From positions 1-64,000 of the forward strand of contig JADGAT010000015.1 of NCBI GenBank assembly GCA_015231885.1: DNA of 64,000 bases, read 5' to 3'. The position numbers and the translations under genes are program-made. Source of the DNA: SAR324 cluster bacterium (GTDB lineage Bacteria; SAR324; NAC60-12). The notes under the pieces are model-generated. The model did not search any database, was not told the origin of the DNA, and saw nothing but the letters and a program-made list of their open reading frames with translations. The first letter of the stretch is position 1, and every line of letters starts with the position of its first letter. Of the stretch, positions 1-7,136 are shown one piece after another.

Positions 1-144
1 TCAGGACTGCCTAGAGATTCCGTCCTTAATATTTCTCAAGTTATTACAGTCGATAAAAAATTTATTAAGCAGAAGGTGAAAAGGTTAAGTAACAAAACTC
101 TACAACAAGTTGAAGAAGGGCTACGGCTCATATTGGAACTGTAA
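1..144 (+). CDS. MazF/PemK-family toxin, C-terminal part (cut by window edge)
   Basis: The frame is open from the window edge to TAA at 142-144 and encodes the last 47 residues of a protein. The segment reads like the end of PemK/MazF mRNA interferases: a Leu-Pro-Arg-Asp-Ser-Val stretch, then an Ile-Ser-Gln-Val-Ile-Thr-Val-Asp strand, and a final helix with Gln-Val-Glu-Glu-Gly-Leu. Members of this family cleave mRNA at short sequences and are neutralised by a small antitoxin, which would lie to the left of the window. The stop codon sits two bases before an attC-like site, the usual arrangement for an integron cassette gene. The catalytic N-terminus is not visible, so the family call rests on the C-terminus alone. 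Confidence 0.7.
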   Translation, partial: SGLPRDSVLNISQVITVDKKFIKQKVKRLSNKTLQQVEEGLRLILEL

Positions 145-146
145 AA

Positions 147-274
147 ATCGAACAAGTGAATTCACAAAGATTGCTGACCCTGTATTTTTCTTCACACATT
201 CTACAAGATTCAAAGTTTATCGGCATTTCAAAATTCAGTGTTGGGTCAGCAACTTGTGATTCTGTCCGTTAGCC
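147..274 (+). repeat. attC-like recombination site 1
   Basis: A 128-bp imperfect inverted repeat. The left arm (about 158-178) and the right arm (about 244-262) pair through the core TTGCTGACCC / GGGTCAGCAA, with a few unpaired bases on one side. A GTTAGCC at 268-274 resembles the integron R' core, and ATCGAAC at 147-153 is a poorer R'' partner. A second copy, about 75 percent alike, lies at 1089-1214. Length, bulged stem and outer core boxes match the long attC sites of chromosomal integrons. The core GTTRGCY departs by one base from the textbook GTTRRRY. Confidence 0.65.
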
Positions 275-317
275 GGTGAGAAAATAAATCATATCAAAAC
301 ATTCCATTCAAATGACC

Positions 318-346
318 TTGACAATTGCCATCGATAAGACTAGTCT
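318..346 (+). promoter_or_regulatory. Promoter/operator of the first antitoxin-toxin pair
   Basis: TTGACA at 318-323 is followed after exactly 17 bases by TAGTCT at 341-346. An overlapping tract of TAGTCT/AGACTA repeats (about 338-356) is probably the autoregulatory operator bound by the antitoxin. The same -35, 17-base spacer and TAGTCT element occur before the second TA pair at 6809-6837. Confidence 0.55.
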
Positions 347-400
347 GACTAGACTATTTCGAATATTGTAGCAGAATTTCTCATTCGATGGAGGATAGCC

Positions 401-652
401 ATGAAAGCGACTTGGAAATTACAAGATGCTAAAGCCCAATTTAGTAAGGTGGTAGAGAATGCTCTGGAAAGAGGTCCTCAATATGTGACAAAACGAGGAG
501 CAAAAGCTGTTGTTGTTCTCTCAACTCAGGAGTACGAAGAACTCACTTCAAATAAATTAAGCTTTAAGGAATTCTTATTAAGTTGTCCAAAAGTGGAAGA
601 AGACTTTGAATTTGAGAGACAAAAAGATTACCCAAGGAGTATCGAATTATGA
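401..652 (+). CDS. Phd/YefM-family antitoxin
   Basis: An 83-residue protein with the Phd/YefM layout. The N-terminal DNA-binding fold begins with Trp-Lys-Leu-Gln-Asp-Ala-Lys-Ala-Gln-Phe-Ser and continues through a Val-Thr-Lys-Arg-Gly motif and an Ala-Val-Val-Val-Leu strand (residues 1-50). A charged C-terminal tail would wrap the toxin. A GGAGG-like ribosome site (GGAGGA, 390-395) sits about five bases before ATG. The gene overlaps the PIN toxin by four bases (ATGA), so the two are translationally coupled. It is expected to bind its own promoter and repress the pair, with the toxin as co-repressor. Confidence 0.88.
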   Translation: MKATWKLQDAKAQFSKVVENALERGPQYVTKRGAKAVVVLSTQEYEELTSNKLSFKEFLLSCPKVEEDFEFERQKDYPRSIEL

Positions 653-1083
653 ACTATCTCTTGGATACCTGTATTATCTCAGAACTTGTCAAACCTGAAC
701 CTAATCACAAAATCATTAATTGGATGAACAGTATTCCATCAGAGCGGTTATTCCTATCATCGCTTACTATAGGTGAGATACGAAAGGGATTGACAAAACT
801 ACCAGAGTCAAAAAAGAAAAGAAAATTGACAGATTGGCTCAATACATTATTAGAAAACTACCAACACCGTATTTATTCTATTGATGTGATCGTTGCAGAA
901 AATTGGGGAGTCATGCAAGGCAGAGCAGAAGAAAACGGATTACCTATGTCTTCAATAGACAGTTTGATTGCAGCTACAGCTTATACACATAATCTTATTT
1001 TAGTGACAAGAAACGATAGTGATTTTAGAGCAAGTAATATTCCTATCTATAATCCTTGGGATAGTATTGAAAGAGAGGACTGA
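649..1083 (+). CDS. PIN-domain toxin, VapC/FitB type
   Basis: A 144-residue PIN-domain ribonuclease. The acidic Mg2+-binding residues expected of the family are visible: Asp in Leu-Leu-Asp-Thr-Cys near residue 6, Glu in Ile-Gly-Glu-Ile-Arg near 43, Asp in Ser-Ser-Ile-Asp-Ser near 104 and Asp in Arg-Asn-Asp-Ser-Asp-Phe near 124. Members cleave tRNA or rRNA and are held inactive by the upstream antitoxin. The start overlaps the antitoxin stop by four bases. An attC-like site begins six bases after the stop codon, which supports the cassette interpretation. The exact RNA target cannot be read from sequence. Confidence 0.88.
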   Translation: MNYLLDTCIISELVKPEPNHKIINWMNSIPSERLFLSSLTIGEIRKGLTKLPESKKKRKLTDWLNTLLENYQHRIYSIDVIVAENWGVMQGRAEENGLPMSSIDSLIAATAYTHNLILVTRNDSDFRASNIPIYNPWDSIERED

Positions 1084-1088
1084 GTAGG

Positions 1089-1214
1089 AGCTAACAAATG
1101 AATTCACAAAGATTGCTGATACTGCGGTTTTCCCGAAGATTTAGCAAGGCTCAAAGTTCATCTTTGTTGCAAAATTTAGTATTGGTCAGCAACTTGTAAT
1201 CCAAGGTGTTGGCT
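1089..1214 (+). repeat. attC-like recombination site 2
   Basis: A 126-bp imperfect inverted repeat related to the site at 147-274. AGCTAAC (1089-1095) and GTTGGCT (1208-1214) are the outer boxes. The inner arms around TTGCTGA (about 1113-1119) and TCAGCAA pair with three unpaired bases (C, A and A) on the left strand, as expected for extrahelical bases of a folded attC. It follows the PIN toxin directly and is the last recognisable site, so the array ends here or is eroded beyond. Confidence 0.65.
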
Positions 1215-1525
1215 GTCTACAACCATGCCATACCCTACATGATAGAATATGAGTCCTACAAAAAATAAGGAGTACCAAACTTGAAACAAAGAACCGTGAA
1301 GCAGTTGTTAGCCGACGGCAAAAAATCTCTCAAAGAATAGCATCCCATCTATCGTTATTTTTAGTCATCAGAAGAGCCCTTACTTTATCCTTGTGGTATT
1401 TCAAAGATTCCTATACGTATTGATTTACGCATAGGAAGAGGCATTATGCAGAGCAAAGTCTTGAGGCTCTTTTACTCGGAGCCGTATACCCATACCCCTA
1501 ATTCCCTAAAACCCCGCGATGACTT
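1215..1525. other. Intergenic stretch after the cassette array
   Basis: No convincing gene is seen. A 19-codon frame starts with TTG at 1282, has AAGGAG at 1268-1273, and ends at 1341. It could be a leader peptide or a gene remnant. A clean hairpin, TCCTATACGTA / TACGCATAGGA, lies at 1409-1436 but has no T-run, so it is not an obvious terminator. Confidence 0.4.
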
Positions 1526-2203
1526 ATGAACTCATTTACTAAAATCACACACATTATCTATGATATGGACGGGTTGCTGCTTGATACAGAGCCCTTTTAC
1601 ACGGAAGTCACTCAGCAAATTGTTGGCCGTTATGGAAAGACATTCGATTGGTCCATAAAATCGAAAATGATTGGTAAGGATGCCAGAGACTCCGCACGAA
1701 CATTGGTAGACCGCCTGGATTTGCCGCTGGAACCCGCAGATTATCTGAGAGAGCGTAATGACCTGTTGGACCAATTGTTTCCTAAGGCAAAGGCTCTCCC
1801 TCATGCAGAACAATTGACCCGACATTTTCATCAGCATCAAATTCCTCAAGCCATTGCATCGAGTTCTACACAACATAACTTTAATCTCAAAACCACGCTG
1901 CATCAGGAATGGTTTTCCATTTTCAATGGTGTGGTGCTGGGAGATAATCCTGCTGTCAAGCAGGGGAAACCGGCTCCGGATATTTTCCTGGAAGCCGCAC
2001 GCGTCCTTGATGCAGATCCCAAGCATTGCCTTGTTTTTGAAGATGCTCCCTCCGGGATGAATGCGGCACTCGATGCTGGAATGTCGGTGGTGGTCGTTCC
2101 TGATCCCAATATGGATAAGGCTGTATACAAAAACGCTCATCAGATTCTCAATTCTCTGGCAGAATTCAAACCGGAATTATGGCAGCTGCCTGCGTTCGAA
2201 TAA
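1526..2203 (+). CDS. HAD-superfamily phosphatase (beta-phosphoglucomutase / HDHD1-like)
   Basis: A 225-residue hydrolase of HAD subfamily IA. Motif I is Asp-Met-Asp-Gly-Leu-Leu-Leu-Asp-Thr-Glu near residue 13, giving the nucleophile and acid/base Asp. Motif II is the Ser-Ser-Ser-Thr stretch near 111, motif III a Lys in Lys-Gln-Gly-Lys-Pro-Ala-Pro-Asp near 145, and motif IV Phe-Glu-Asp-Ala-Pro-Ser-Gly near 171. The alpha-helical cap between motifs I and II fits enzymes acting on small phosphosugars or nucleoside monophosphates. The closest named relatives are pseudouridine-5'-phosphatase and beta-phosphoglucomutase, and the sequence does not decide between them. It lies 15 bases before the MmgE/PrpD gene, probably in one transcript. 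Confidence 0.85.
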   Translation: MNSFTKITHIIYDMDGLLLDTEPFYTEVTQQIVGRYGKTFDWSIKSKMIGKDARDSARTLVDRLDLPLEPADYLRERNDLLDQLFPKAKALPHAEQLTRHFHQHQIPQAIASSSTQHNFNLKTTLHQEWFSIFNGVVLGDNPAVKQGKPAPDIFLEAARVLDADPKHCLVFEDAPSGMNAALDAGMSVVVVPDPNMDKAVYKNAHQILNSLAEFKPELWQLPAFE

Positions 2204-2218
2204 TTCCAAGGAGGGAGA

Positions 2219-3583
2219 ATGGAGACGAATCTTTCTATAACAGAGCAGCTGGCTCAATTTATTTGTGAGCATACTCCAGAAAAAATACCAGCATCTCTCC
2301 TGAATGGAACCAGGGGCTTTGTCTTAGATTGGCTCGGCTGTGTTTTGGCCGGGAGCGCTTTTGATGCAGGAAAGCATTTAATGGAATATGCTAATGTTCA
2401 AGAGCAGGGAAGCTGCACCATTTTTGGTACAAAACAACGCAAGGGAGTAGAAACGGCAGCGTTGGTCAATGGGGGATTGTGCCATGTTACCGAAATGGAT
2501 GATTTGCACCGTACCTCCGTCATTCATCCGGCCGCACCTGTCATTTCAGCAGCTTTTGCGGTTGCCGAACAAAAAGGGAAAAGTGGTCGTGAGCTTCTGG
2601 ATGCCATCATTTTGGGATATGAAGTGGCAATCCGCATTGGAGAATCGGTTGGGAAAAGTCACTATAAGATTTGGCACAATACGGCCACCTGCGGGGTGTT
2701 TGGGGCTGCTGCGGCTGCAGGCTATTTGTATGAACTGTCGGCAGAACAAATGACCTGGGCTTTAGGAAATGCAGGGACCATGGCTTCCGGACTTTGGGAA
2801 TTTAATGCAGAAGGTGCCATGAGCAAAGCACTGCACACAGGAAAAGCGGCCTCTAATGGAATTGCGGCGGCACAACTGGCCTGTTTTGGTTTCACAGGGG
2901 CAAGAGCTATATTGGAAGGAAAACGAGGTTTTTTTGCAGCAACGTCTCATGATGCTGAGCCAGAAAAGGTGACCCTGGGGATATCTTCTTCGATGTCTCA
3001 TTACCGCATTTTGACCACCTCTATTAAACCGTATGCTTCATGTCGCCATACCCACCCTGCTATTGATGCGGCACTGCAGCTTCGGAAACAATATGGAATC
3101 AAATCTTCCCACATTGCAAAAATCCAGGTAGAGACCTATCAGGCTGCATTGGATTTGACTTCCAATCCAGATCCCGCTCATGTCTATGGTGCCAAATTCA
3201 GTCTGCCTTATTGTACTGCGGTTGCTTTCCACCTGGGACATGCAGGCTTGGAAGCATTTAATCCTGAGATCATCGCAAATTCAGAAATCTGCAATTTGAT
3301 GAAAAATGTGACACTGTGTCATAGCCCTGAACTGGAAGTTGCTTATCCTGAAAAATGGTCTTCTTCCCTGCAAGTTACTTTACATAGTGGAGAAACCCTG
3401 GAACATTATATTGATTCACCGAAAGGAGATCCTGAAAACCCATTATCGCTCGATGAGTTGAATCAAAAATTTTATAATATGCTTCAATACGTTGGTCTGG
3501 AATCAAAAGCCGATGCTTTGATTCAACAGATTCGGAAATTAGAAAACCTACCTGATTTAAGACCTGTTCTTCAAATTTTATGA
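2219..3583 (+). CDS. MmgE/PrpD family protein
   Basis: A 454-residue member of the MmgE/PrpD fold, whose known members include 2-methylcitrate dehydratase, cis-aconitate decarboxylase and iminodisuccinate epimerase. Family features are the N-terminal helical bundle, a Gly-Gly-Leu-Cys-His-Val-Thr-Glu-Met-Asp-Asp segment near residue 86 with the typical paired Asp, the Ser-Val-Ile-His-Pro-Ala-Ala-Pro motif near 100, and the Lys-Pro-Tyr-Ala-Ser-Cys-Arg-His-Thr-His motif near 270. Length matches the family. A strong AGGAGGGAGA site precedes ATG. No prpB or prpC neighbour is present, so a methylcitrate-cycle role is not supported and the substrate is unknown. Confidence 0.87.
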   Translation: METNLSITEQLAQFICEHTPEKIPASLLNGTRGFVLDWLGCVLAGSAFDAGKHLMEYANVQEQGSCTIFGTKQRKGVETAALVNGGLCHVTEMDDLHRTSVIHPAAPVISAAFAVAEQKGKSGRELLDAIILGYEVAIRIGESVGKSHYKIWHNTATCGVFGAAAAAGYLYELSAEQMTWALGNAGTMASGLWEFNAEGAMSKALHTGKAASNGIAAAQLACFGFTGARAILEGKRGFFAATSHDAEPEKVTLGISSSMSHYRILTTSIKPYASCRHTHPAIDAALQLRKQYGIKSSHIAKIQVETYQAALDLTSNPDPAHVYGAKFSLPYCTAVAFHLGHAGLEAFNPEIIANSEICNLMKNVTLCHSPELEVAYPEKWSSSLQVTLHSGETLEHYIDSPKGDPENPLSLDELNQKFYNMLQYVGLESKADALIQQIRKLENLPDLRPVLQIL

Positions 3584-3663
3584 GCTACGAATTGTTGATC
3601 ATTCTGTAAATTATTGAATACCCCATATACAAGACTCTCCCCGGAAAAATAGAAACCGCGTGT

Positions 3664-4257
3664 TTATAGTCCCCAAGACTTTAGTTCAAGCTGTAAACGA
3701 ATCTCTGGTACGTCATCGTGGCACACCTCACAGGTTTGTTTGACAGAACGTGTATCCAAAAAACTAATTTTTGGATTCCCTGCGAGACTATGACTTTTAT
3801 GACATGCCACGCAGGTGGAGTTGTGATCATCTTTTTCCTGAAGGGCGGATATGCCATGAAAATGATCCTCAAAACCAACTTTGTTGGCAATGGTTGCATG
3901 ACATTTCAGACAATGCCCTCTTCCGAGAGGGCTGGAAAGTTGCGCGGGCTGAATATGGGTGCGGCTGATAAATTTGGCTAAATCCTTTGCGCCTAATGTC
4001 AAAGATGACATTCTTCCCAAAATGCCTTCTCCCGAATGGCAATCAATACAAAGTGCTTTTTCCCCATGTCGGGTTGCCAGGTCTATTGGTTTTGCGGTCA
4101 GGGTTCTTTGATAATACGTAGTTTCGGGTTCTGTGTGACAGGAAGCGCAGAAAGAATTGTGGTTTTCCAACTGAATACTGATACCTCCCAGAGACATCAA
4201 AATTCCTATAAACAGCAGGATACCTATTCCAATCCGACGGATCTCCATATTTTTCAT
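3664..4257 (-). CDS. Membrane-anchored pentaheme cytochrome c, NapC/NirT-like
   Basis: A 197-residue protein with one N-terminal membrane anchor (about residues 8-26) and five Cys-X-X-Cys-His haem sites: Cys-Ala-Ser-Cys-His, Cys-Ile-Asp-Cys-His, Cys-Leu-Lys-Cys-His, Cys-Val-Ala-Cys-His and Cys-Glu-Val-Cys-His. The anchor followed by periplasmic haems resembles NapC/NirT/NrfH quinol dehydrogenases, which pass electrons from membrane quinol to periplasmic reductases. Typical NapC has four haems, so the fifth site is an extension. It overlaps the end of moaC by four bases, placing an electron carrier in a molybdenum-cofactor operon and hinting at a molybdoenzyme partner. The molybdopterin oxidoreductase at 38902 is one candidate, without direct evidence. 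Confidence 0.8.
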   Translation of the reverse strand: MKNMEIRRIGIGILLFIGILMSLGGISIQLENHNSFCASCHTEPETTYYQRTLTAKPIDLATRHGEKALCIDCHSGEGILGRMSSLTLGAKDLAKFISRTHIQPAQLSSPLGRGHCLKCHATIANKVGFEDHFHGISALQEKDDHNSTCVACHKSHSLAGNPKISFLDTRSVKQTCEVCHDDVPEIRLQLELKSWGL

Positions 4258-4748
4258 ATTTTCTGATTCGTTTGGGAAGGATGCTGAAAATCCCCTGACT
4301 TGCCTCCTTTCTTTTCCAGTAAAAACGTGGATTCAATCACCATCGACTTGGAGACCGACTTGCACATGTCATAAAGAGTGAGAGCCGCAACTGAGGCCGC
4401 TGTCAAGGCTTCCATTTCTACTCCAGTCAGAGCTGTTGTTTTGGCAGTGGCTTTGATGATGGCGGCTTCTCCTTGAAGAGAAATATCAATAGACACACTG
4501 GATAAGGGCAAAGGATGACACATTGGGATTAATTCAGATGTCTTTTTTGCTCCTTGGATTCCTGCAATCACGGCTGTTTGGAAAACAGGGCCTTTTTTGG
4601 TACTGCCGGTGTCTTTCAACATTTTTGCTAGCTCTGACCCCAGTTGAATACGGGATACAGCAACAGCAGTGCGTTCGGTTGGCATTTTATGAGAGACATC
4701 CACCATTTTTGGAAGATCACTGTCGGAAAGATGGGTGAATTCAGCCAT
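4254..4748 (-). CDS. moaC: Cyclic pyranopterin monophosphate synthase MoaC
   Basis: A 164-residue protein of usual MoaC length. It catalyses the second half of the GTP to cyclic pyranopterin monophosphate conversion in molybdenum cofactor synthesis. Diagnostic segments are the Met-Cys-His-Pro-Leu-Pro-Leu motif near residue 77, the Leu-Thr-Gly-Val-Glu-Met-Glu-Ala-Leu-Thr stretch near 107, and Asp-Met-Cys-Lys-Ser-Val near 127, all part of the conserved active site. It lies nine bases after moeA and overlaps the pentaheme cytochrome, so the three genes form one leftward operon. moaA, moaD, moaE and mogA are not in the window. Confidence 0.95.
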   Translation of the reverse strand: MAEFTHLSDSDLPKMVDVSHKMPTERTAVAVSRIQLGSELAKMLKDTGSTKKGPVFQTAVIAGIQGAKKTSELIPMCHPLPLSSVSIDISLQGEAAIIKATAKTTALTGVEMEALTAASVAALTLYDMCKSVSKSMVIESTFLLEKKGGKSGDFQHPSQTNQKI

Positions 4749-4757
4749 GATTTGTAT

Positions 4758-5969
4758 CTATAGAGGGGTCAAAAAGCGAGTAGAAACTAAAGAACCTTCT
4801 GGTAATTCTTCCGAGTTTTCTGGGACAATAATCAGCGCATTGGCATCTGCCAATGAGCGCAGGCTATGAGAACCTTGAAAAGGCAAAGGCTTGACAAAGT
4901 ATTGGTTTTCCTCTTTGCGTAGTTTTGCTCTTAAATAATGACGCCTGTTAGCACGTTGCGTAATGCTTTTTTCCAACGTGGCAGTCACCAAATTTTTCTC
5001 CAAATTCGCCTGCCCCATTGCCTTACGAATGGAAGGGCGTACAAATTCTTCAAACACGACATAACTGGAGGCCGGATTGCCTGGCATTCCAAAGACCAAA
5101 GTCTTTTCATTTTTTCCAAAGAAAAAGGGTTTGCCTGGTTTGATGCGAACTTTCCAGAAAATCTCTTCCACCCCCAGCTGCTTCAAAGTACTTTTTACAA
5201 AATCATGTTCACCCACAGAGACCCCGCCAGAAATCAGAACAAAATCTGTATCCATGCATGCTTTGAGGGTTTCCAGTAGCAGCTCGGGATCATCCTTCAC
5301 AATCCCAATACGATCACAAAAACAATTTTCTTCACGGAGCAATGCAGCCAGCATATAGCTGTTGGAATCACGAATTTTTCCAGGTTCCAGGTTTTCTCCT
5401 ACATCCACCAGCTCGCTGCCGGTGGTGATGATGGTAATTCGAGGGGGGGACTTGACGAATACTTTAGCATAGCCAAATGCCGCAAGTAGAGAAATTTGAC
5501 CGGGTCCAATGGTTTCTCCACGGGAAATGATGACTGCTCCTTCCTCAATATCTTCTCCCTTAAAACGGATGTGTTCCTGCATTTTGGGAGGCTTTGAAAA
5601 CCAGACTTTTGCTCCTTCCACAGTCACATTCTCTTTCATCACAACCGCATTGGCACCAGGAGGTATTTCGGCACCGGTCGCAATCTGAAAGCATTGTCCG
5701 TACTGAAGTGGCTGTTCTTGTCTGCTGCCTGCTGGGATATAGTCGAGCTTTTGTAAAACAACAGGGGTGTCTGTGCTGGCATTTTCCAAATCCTCCTGTC
5801 GTACGGCATAGCCGTCCATGGCAGAGTTGTCAAAAGCTGGGACAGCGCAAGTCGCTTGGATGTCTTCATGCACTACCAAACCGAGGCTTGCTTCCAAATC
5901 GATGTCTTGTGGTGCTTGTACCGAGGTGTGCTCCAGGATAATTTTTTTGGCTTTATCAGGGTCGAGCAT
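4758..5969 (-). CDS. moeA: Molybdopterin molybdenumtransferase MoeA
   Basis: A 403-residue protein of normal MoeA length. It inserts molybdate into adenylated molybdopterin in the last step of cofactor synthesis. Visible family marks are Asn-Ser-Ala-Met-Asp-Gly-Tyr-Ala near residue 48, the Ala-Thr-Gly-Ala-Glu-Ile-Pro-Pro-Gly-Ala-Asn-Ala-Val-Val segment near 93, Thr-Thr-Gly-Ser-Glu-Leu-Val near 183, the Ser-Gly-Gly-Val-Ser-Val-Gly-Glu-His-Asp motif near 246 and Gly-Met-Pro-Gly-Asn-Pro-Ala-Ser near 295. The C-terminal domain IV (about 330-403) is present. It is the first gene of the leftward moeA-moaC-cytochrome operon. Confidence 0.95.
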   Translation of the reverse strand: MLDPDKAKKIILEHTSVQAPQDIDLEASLGLVVHEDIQATCAVPAFDNSAMDGYAVRQEDLENASTDTPVVLQKLDYIPAGSRQEQPLQYGQCFQIATGAEIPPGANAVVMKENVTVEGAKVWFSKPPKMQEHIRFKGEDIEEGAVIISRGETIGPGQISLLAAFGYAKVFVKSPPRITIITTGSELVDVGENLEPGKIRDSNSYMLAALLREENCFCDRIGIVKDDPELLLETLKACMDTDFVLISGGVSVGEHDFVKSTLKQLGVEEIFWKVRIKPGKPFFFGKNEKTLVFGMPGNPASSYVVFEEFVRPSIRKAMGQANLEKNLVTATLEKSITQRANRRHYLRAKLRKEENQYFVKPLPFQGSHSLRSLADANALIIVPENSEELPEGSLVSTRFLTPL

Positions 5970-6084
5970 GAGTATTCCTTCATTGATAATTATTTCACTG
6001 TTCTAGCTGTTAGGATGACGTTTCTTTTGATCATACGATCATATCGTTCCAAAAGGAATCCCTTTCCTTTTGTAAAAAAGGTCG

Positions 6085-6531
6085 TTACTTTGCAGAGGAA
6101 GAAAATAGTGCTGCATCTGCTGTTATCGTGGCTTTCTCAAGCTGTTTATCCAGAGTTGCCAATGGGCAATTTAATCGAATAGCTAATTCTAAATAAGCAG
6201 CATCGTAAACTGAAAGGCCATGTTCCGAACAGAGTTGACTGAGGGCCTGCATGTACAGGATGGCTTTATGATCTGTACCAATGATTTCAAAACCTAGATG
6301 TTCCCATTGTAATAATGCTGTTTCTACCGGGCGGCTGAGCTCTCCTCTGCGCCTTAAGTTATGCAGGACATTGGGGAATTCCATGGTGAAAATTATCGGA
6401 GCGATGGGAATAATTTTACCAGCTTCCAGGGCCTCCAAAATGGTATCGGCAAAGGCGAGGTCTGATTGAGTACCAGACGGATGAAACCATCGCATGACAA
6501 TGGAATTATCGATAACAACAGATTGGGTCAT
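6085..6531 (-). CDS. PIN-domain toxin, VapC family (second TA pair)
   Basis: A 148-residue PIN ribonuclease with the acidic set Asp (Val-Ile-Asp-Asn-Ser near residue 8), Glu (Thr-Met-Glu-Phe-Pro near 51), Asp (Val-Tyr-Asp-Ala-Ala near 107) and Asp (Thr-Leu-Asp-Lys-Gln near 125). The start overlaps the antitoxin stop by four bases. Protein similarity to the first PIN toxin at 649-1083 is low, so the two pairs are distinct. No attC-like site flanks this pair. The expected role is RNA cleavage under antitoxin control. Its target cannot be read from sequence. Confidence 0.88.
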   Translation of the reverse strand: MTQSVVIDNSIVMRWFHPSGTQSDLAFADTILEALEAGKIIPIAPIIFTMEFPNVLHNLRRRGELSRPVETALLQWEHLGFEIIGTDHKAILYMQALSQLCSEHGLSVYDAAYLELAIRLNCPLATLDKQLEKATITADAALFSSSAK

Positions 6532-6776
6532 TTTCGATCCGCTTTTAAAATATGTTCAAAATCTTCAACAGGCTTTTGCTGTTTTCGAAAGTTACGGATA
6601 TTTTTAACAGCCATCTTGCGACTGCTTGCTATTTGTTGATCGTCTTTGTAGGGAACAAGCAATGCAACTGGACGACCTCGTTGAGTAATTGTGATTTCAG
6701 TTCCGTTATTGACACTTTCAATTAACTTGGACAGTTGGGTTTTGGCTTCATAAATGCCAACATGAATATGGGACAT
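6528..6776 (-). CDS. Phd/YefM-family antitoxin (second TA pair)
   Basis: An 82-residue protein with the Phd/YefM core: Ile-Tyr-Glu-Ala-Lys-Thr-Gln-Leu-Ser-Lys-Leu-Ile near residue 8, then Ile-Thr-Ile-Thr-Gln-Arg-Gly-Arg-Pro-Val-Ala-Leu-Leu-Val-Pro near 28-44. The basic C-terminus binds the toxin in this family. AAGGAG lies six bases before ATG. Its promoter region carries the same TAGTCT repeats as the first TA pair, although the two antitoxins are only distantly alike. It is expected to be autoregulated. Confidence 0.88.
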   Translation of the reverse strand: MSHIHVGIYEAKTQLSKLIESVNNGTEITITQRGRPVALLVPYKDDQQIASSRKMAVKNIRNFRKQQKPVEDFEHILKADRK

Positions 6777-6808
6777 AAGTTCTCCTTTTTTAATCTAACT
6801 AATAGACT

Positions 6809-6837
6809 AGACTAGATTGAATACTCAAGAAAGTCAA
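6809..6837 (-). promoter_or_regulatory. Promoter/operator of the second antitoxin-toxin pair
   Basis: On the minus strand TTGACT (6832-6837) is followed by 17 bases and then TAGTCT (6809-6814), with another TAGTCT one step downstream (6804-6809). The arrangement matches the promoter at 318-346 base for base in spacing, and the repeated hexamers probably form the antitoxin operator. Confidence 0.55.
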
Positions 6838-6838
6838 T

Positions 6839-7045
6839 TTGTTTCTTTTTGTCACGCTCCCCCGGTCATTTGGTTCGAAATCTGAAAGAGGAAATCGATA
6901 TATTCAACGAATGTGCACCACTTTAGCATCTTGCCGACAACAATCTCGAAATGTTCTGGATTTCCTGACCAGTGCTTTGCAGGCACATCTTCTTCAGACT
7001 GGGGCCATCCTTATTGCCACAGTCCAGCCGAAATCAGCTTGCTGA
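6839..7045 (+). pseudogene. IS66-family transposase, C-terminal remnant
   Basis: The readable frame gives about 65 residues that match the end of IS66-type transposases: a Ser-Phe-Gly-Ser-Lys-Ser-Glu-Arg-Gly-Asn-Arg stretch followed by Leu-Ala-Ser-Cys-Arg-Gln-Gln-Ser-Arg-Asn-Val-Leu-Asp-Phe-Leu and an Ala-His-Leu helix. The rest of the transposase is missing, because the antitoxin promoter begins just to the left. No terminal repeats were found, so this is a dead fragment. It shows that a mobile element once occupied this spot. The family call is from pattern memory. Confidence 0.55.
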
Positions 7046-7136
7046 AATTGCCTCCCCCCCCCCTCGAACGGTTACACTCTTTGAAATTGCTACCTGCCGC
7101 GCTTTAAGTGGGTAGTCCGTATCCATGGTTCCCCGC
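7046..7136. other. Non-coding stretch with a ten-C tract
   Basis: No gene is seen between the IS66 remnant and the end of the K+ channel gene. The run of ten C at 7053-7062 is the longest such tract noticed in the window and would be prone to slippage. Confidence 0.4.

Larger units (their letters stand above)
269..1208 (+). mobile_element. Probable integron gene cassette carrying an antitoxin-toxin pair
   Basis: The stretch between the G/TT points of two attC-like sites contains only a promoter, an antitoxin and a PIN toxin, all read in one direction. That is the normal form of a TA cassette in a chromosomal integron, where such cassettes are thought to stabilise the array. The preceding MazF-like fragment with its own attC-like site looks like the previous cassette. 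No integrase gene is inside the window, so the integron assignment depends on the site structure. Confidence 0.6.

Noticed and set aside
1300..1320. A third attC core (GTTAGCC at 1308-1314)
   Set aside because: No inverted-repeat arms of the attC type surround it; it is within a short possible frame.
1532..2140. A 202-codon open frame on the minus strand
   Set aside because: It lies entirely opposite the HAD phosphatase, whose active-site motifs are clear, and has no ribosome site or recognisable domain.
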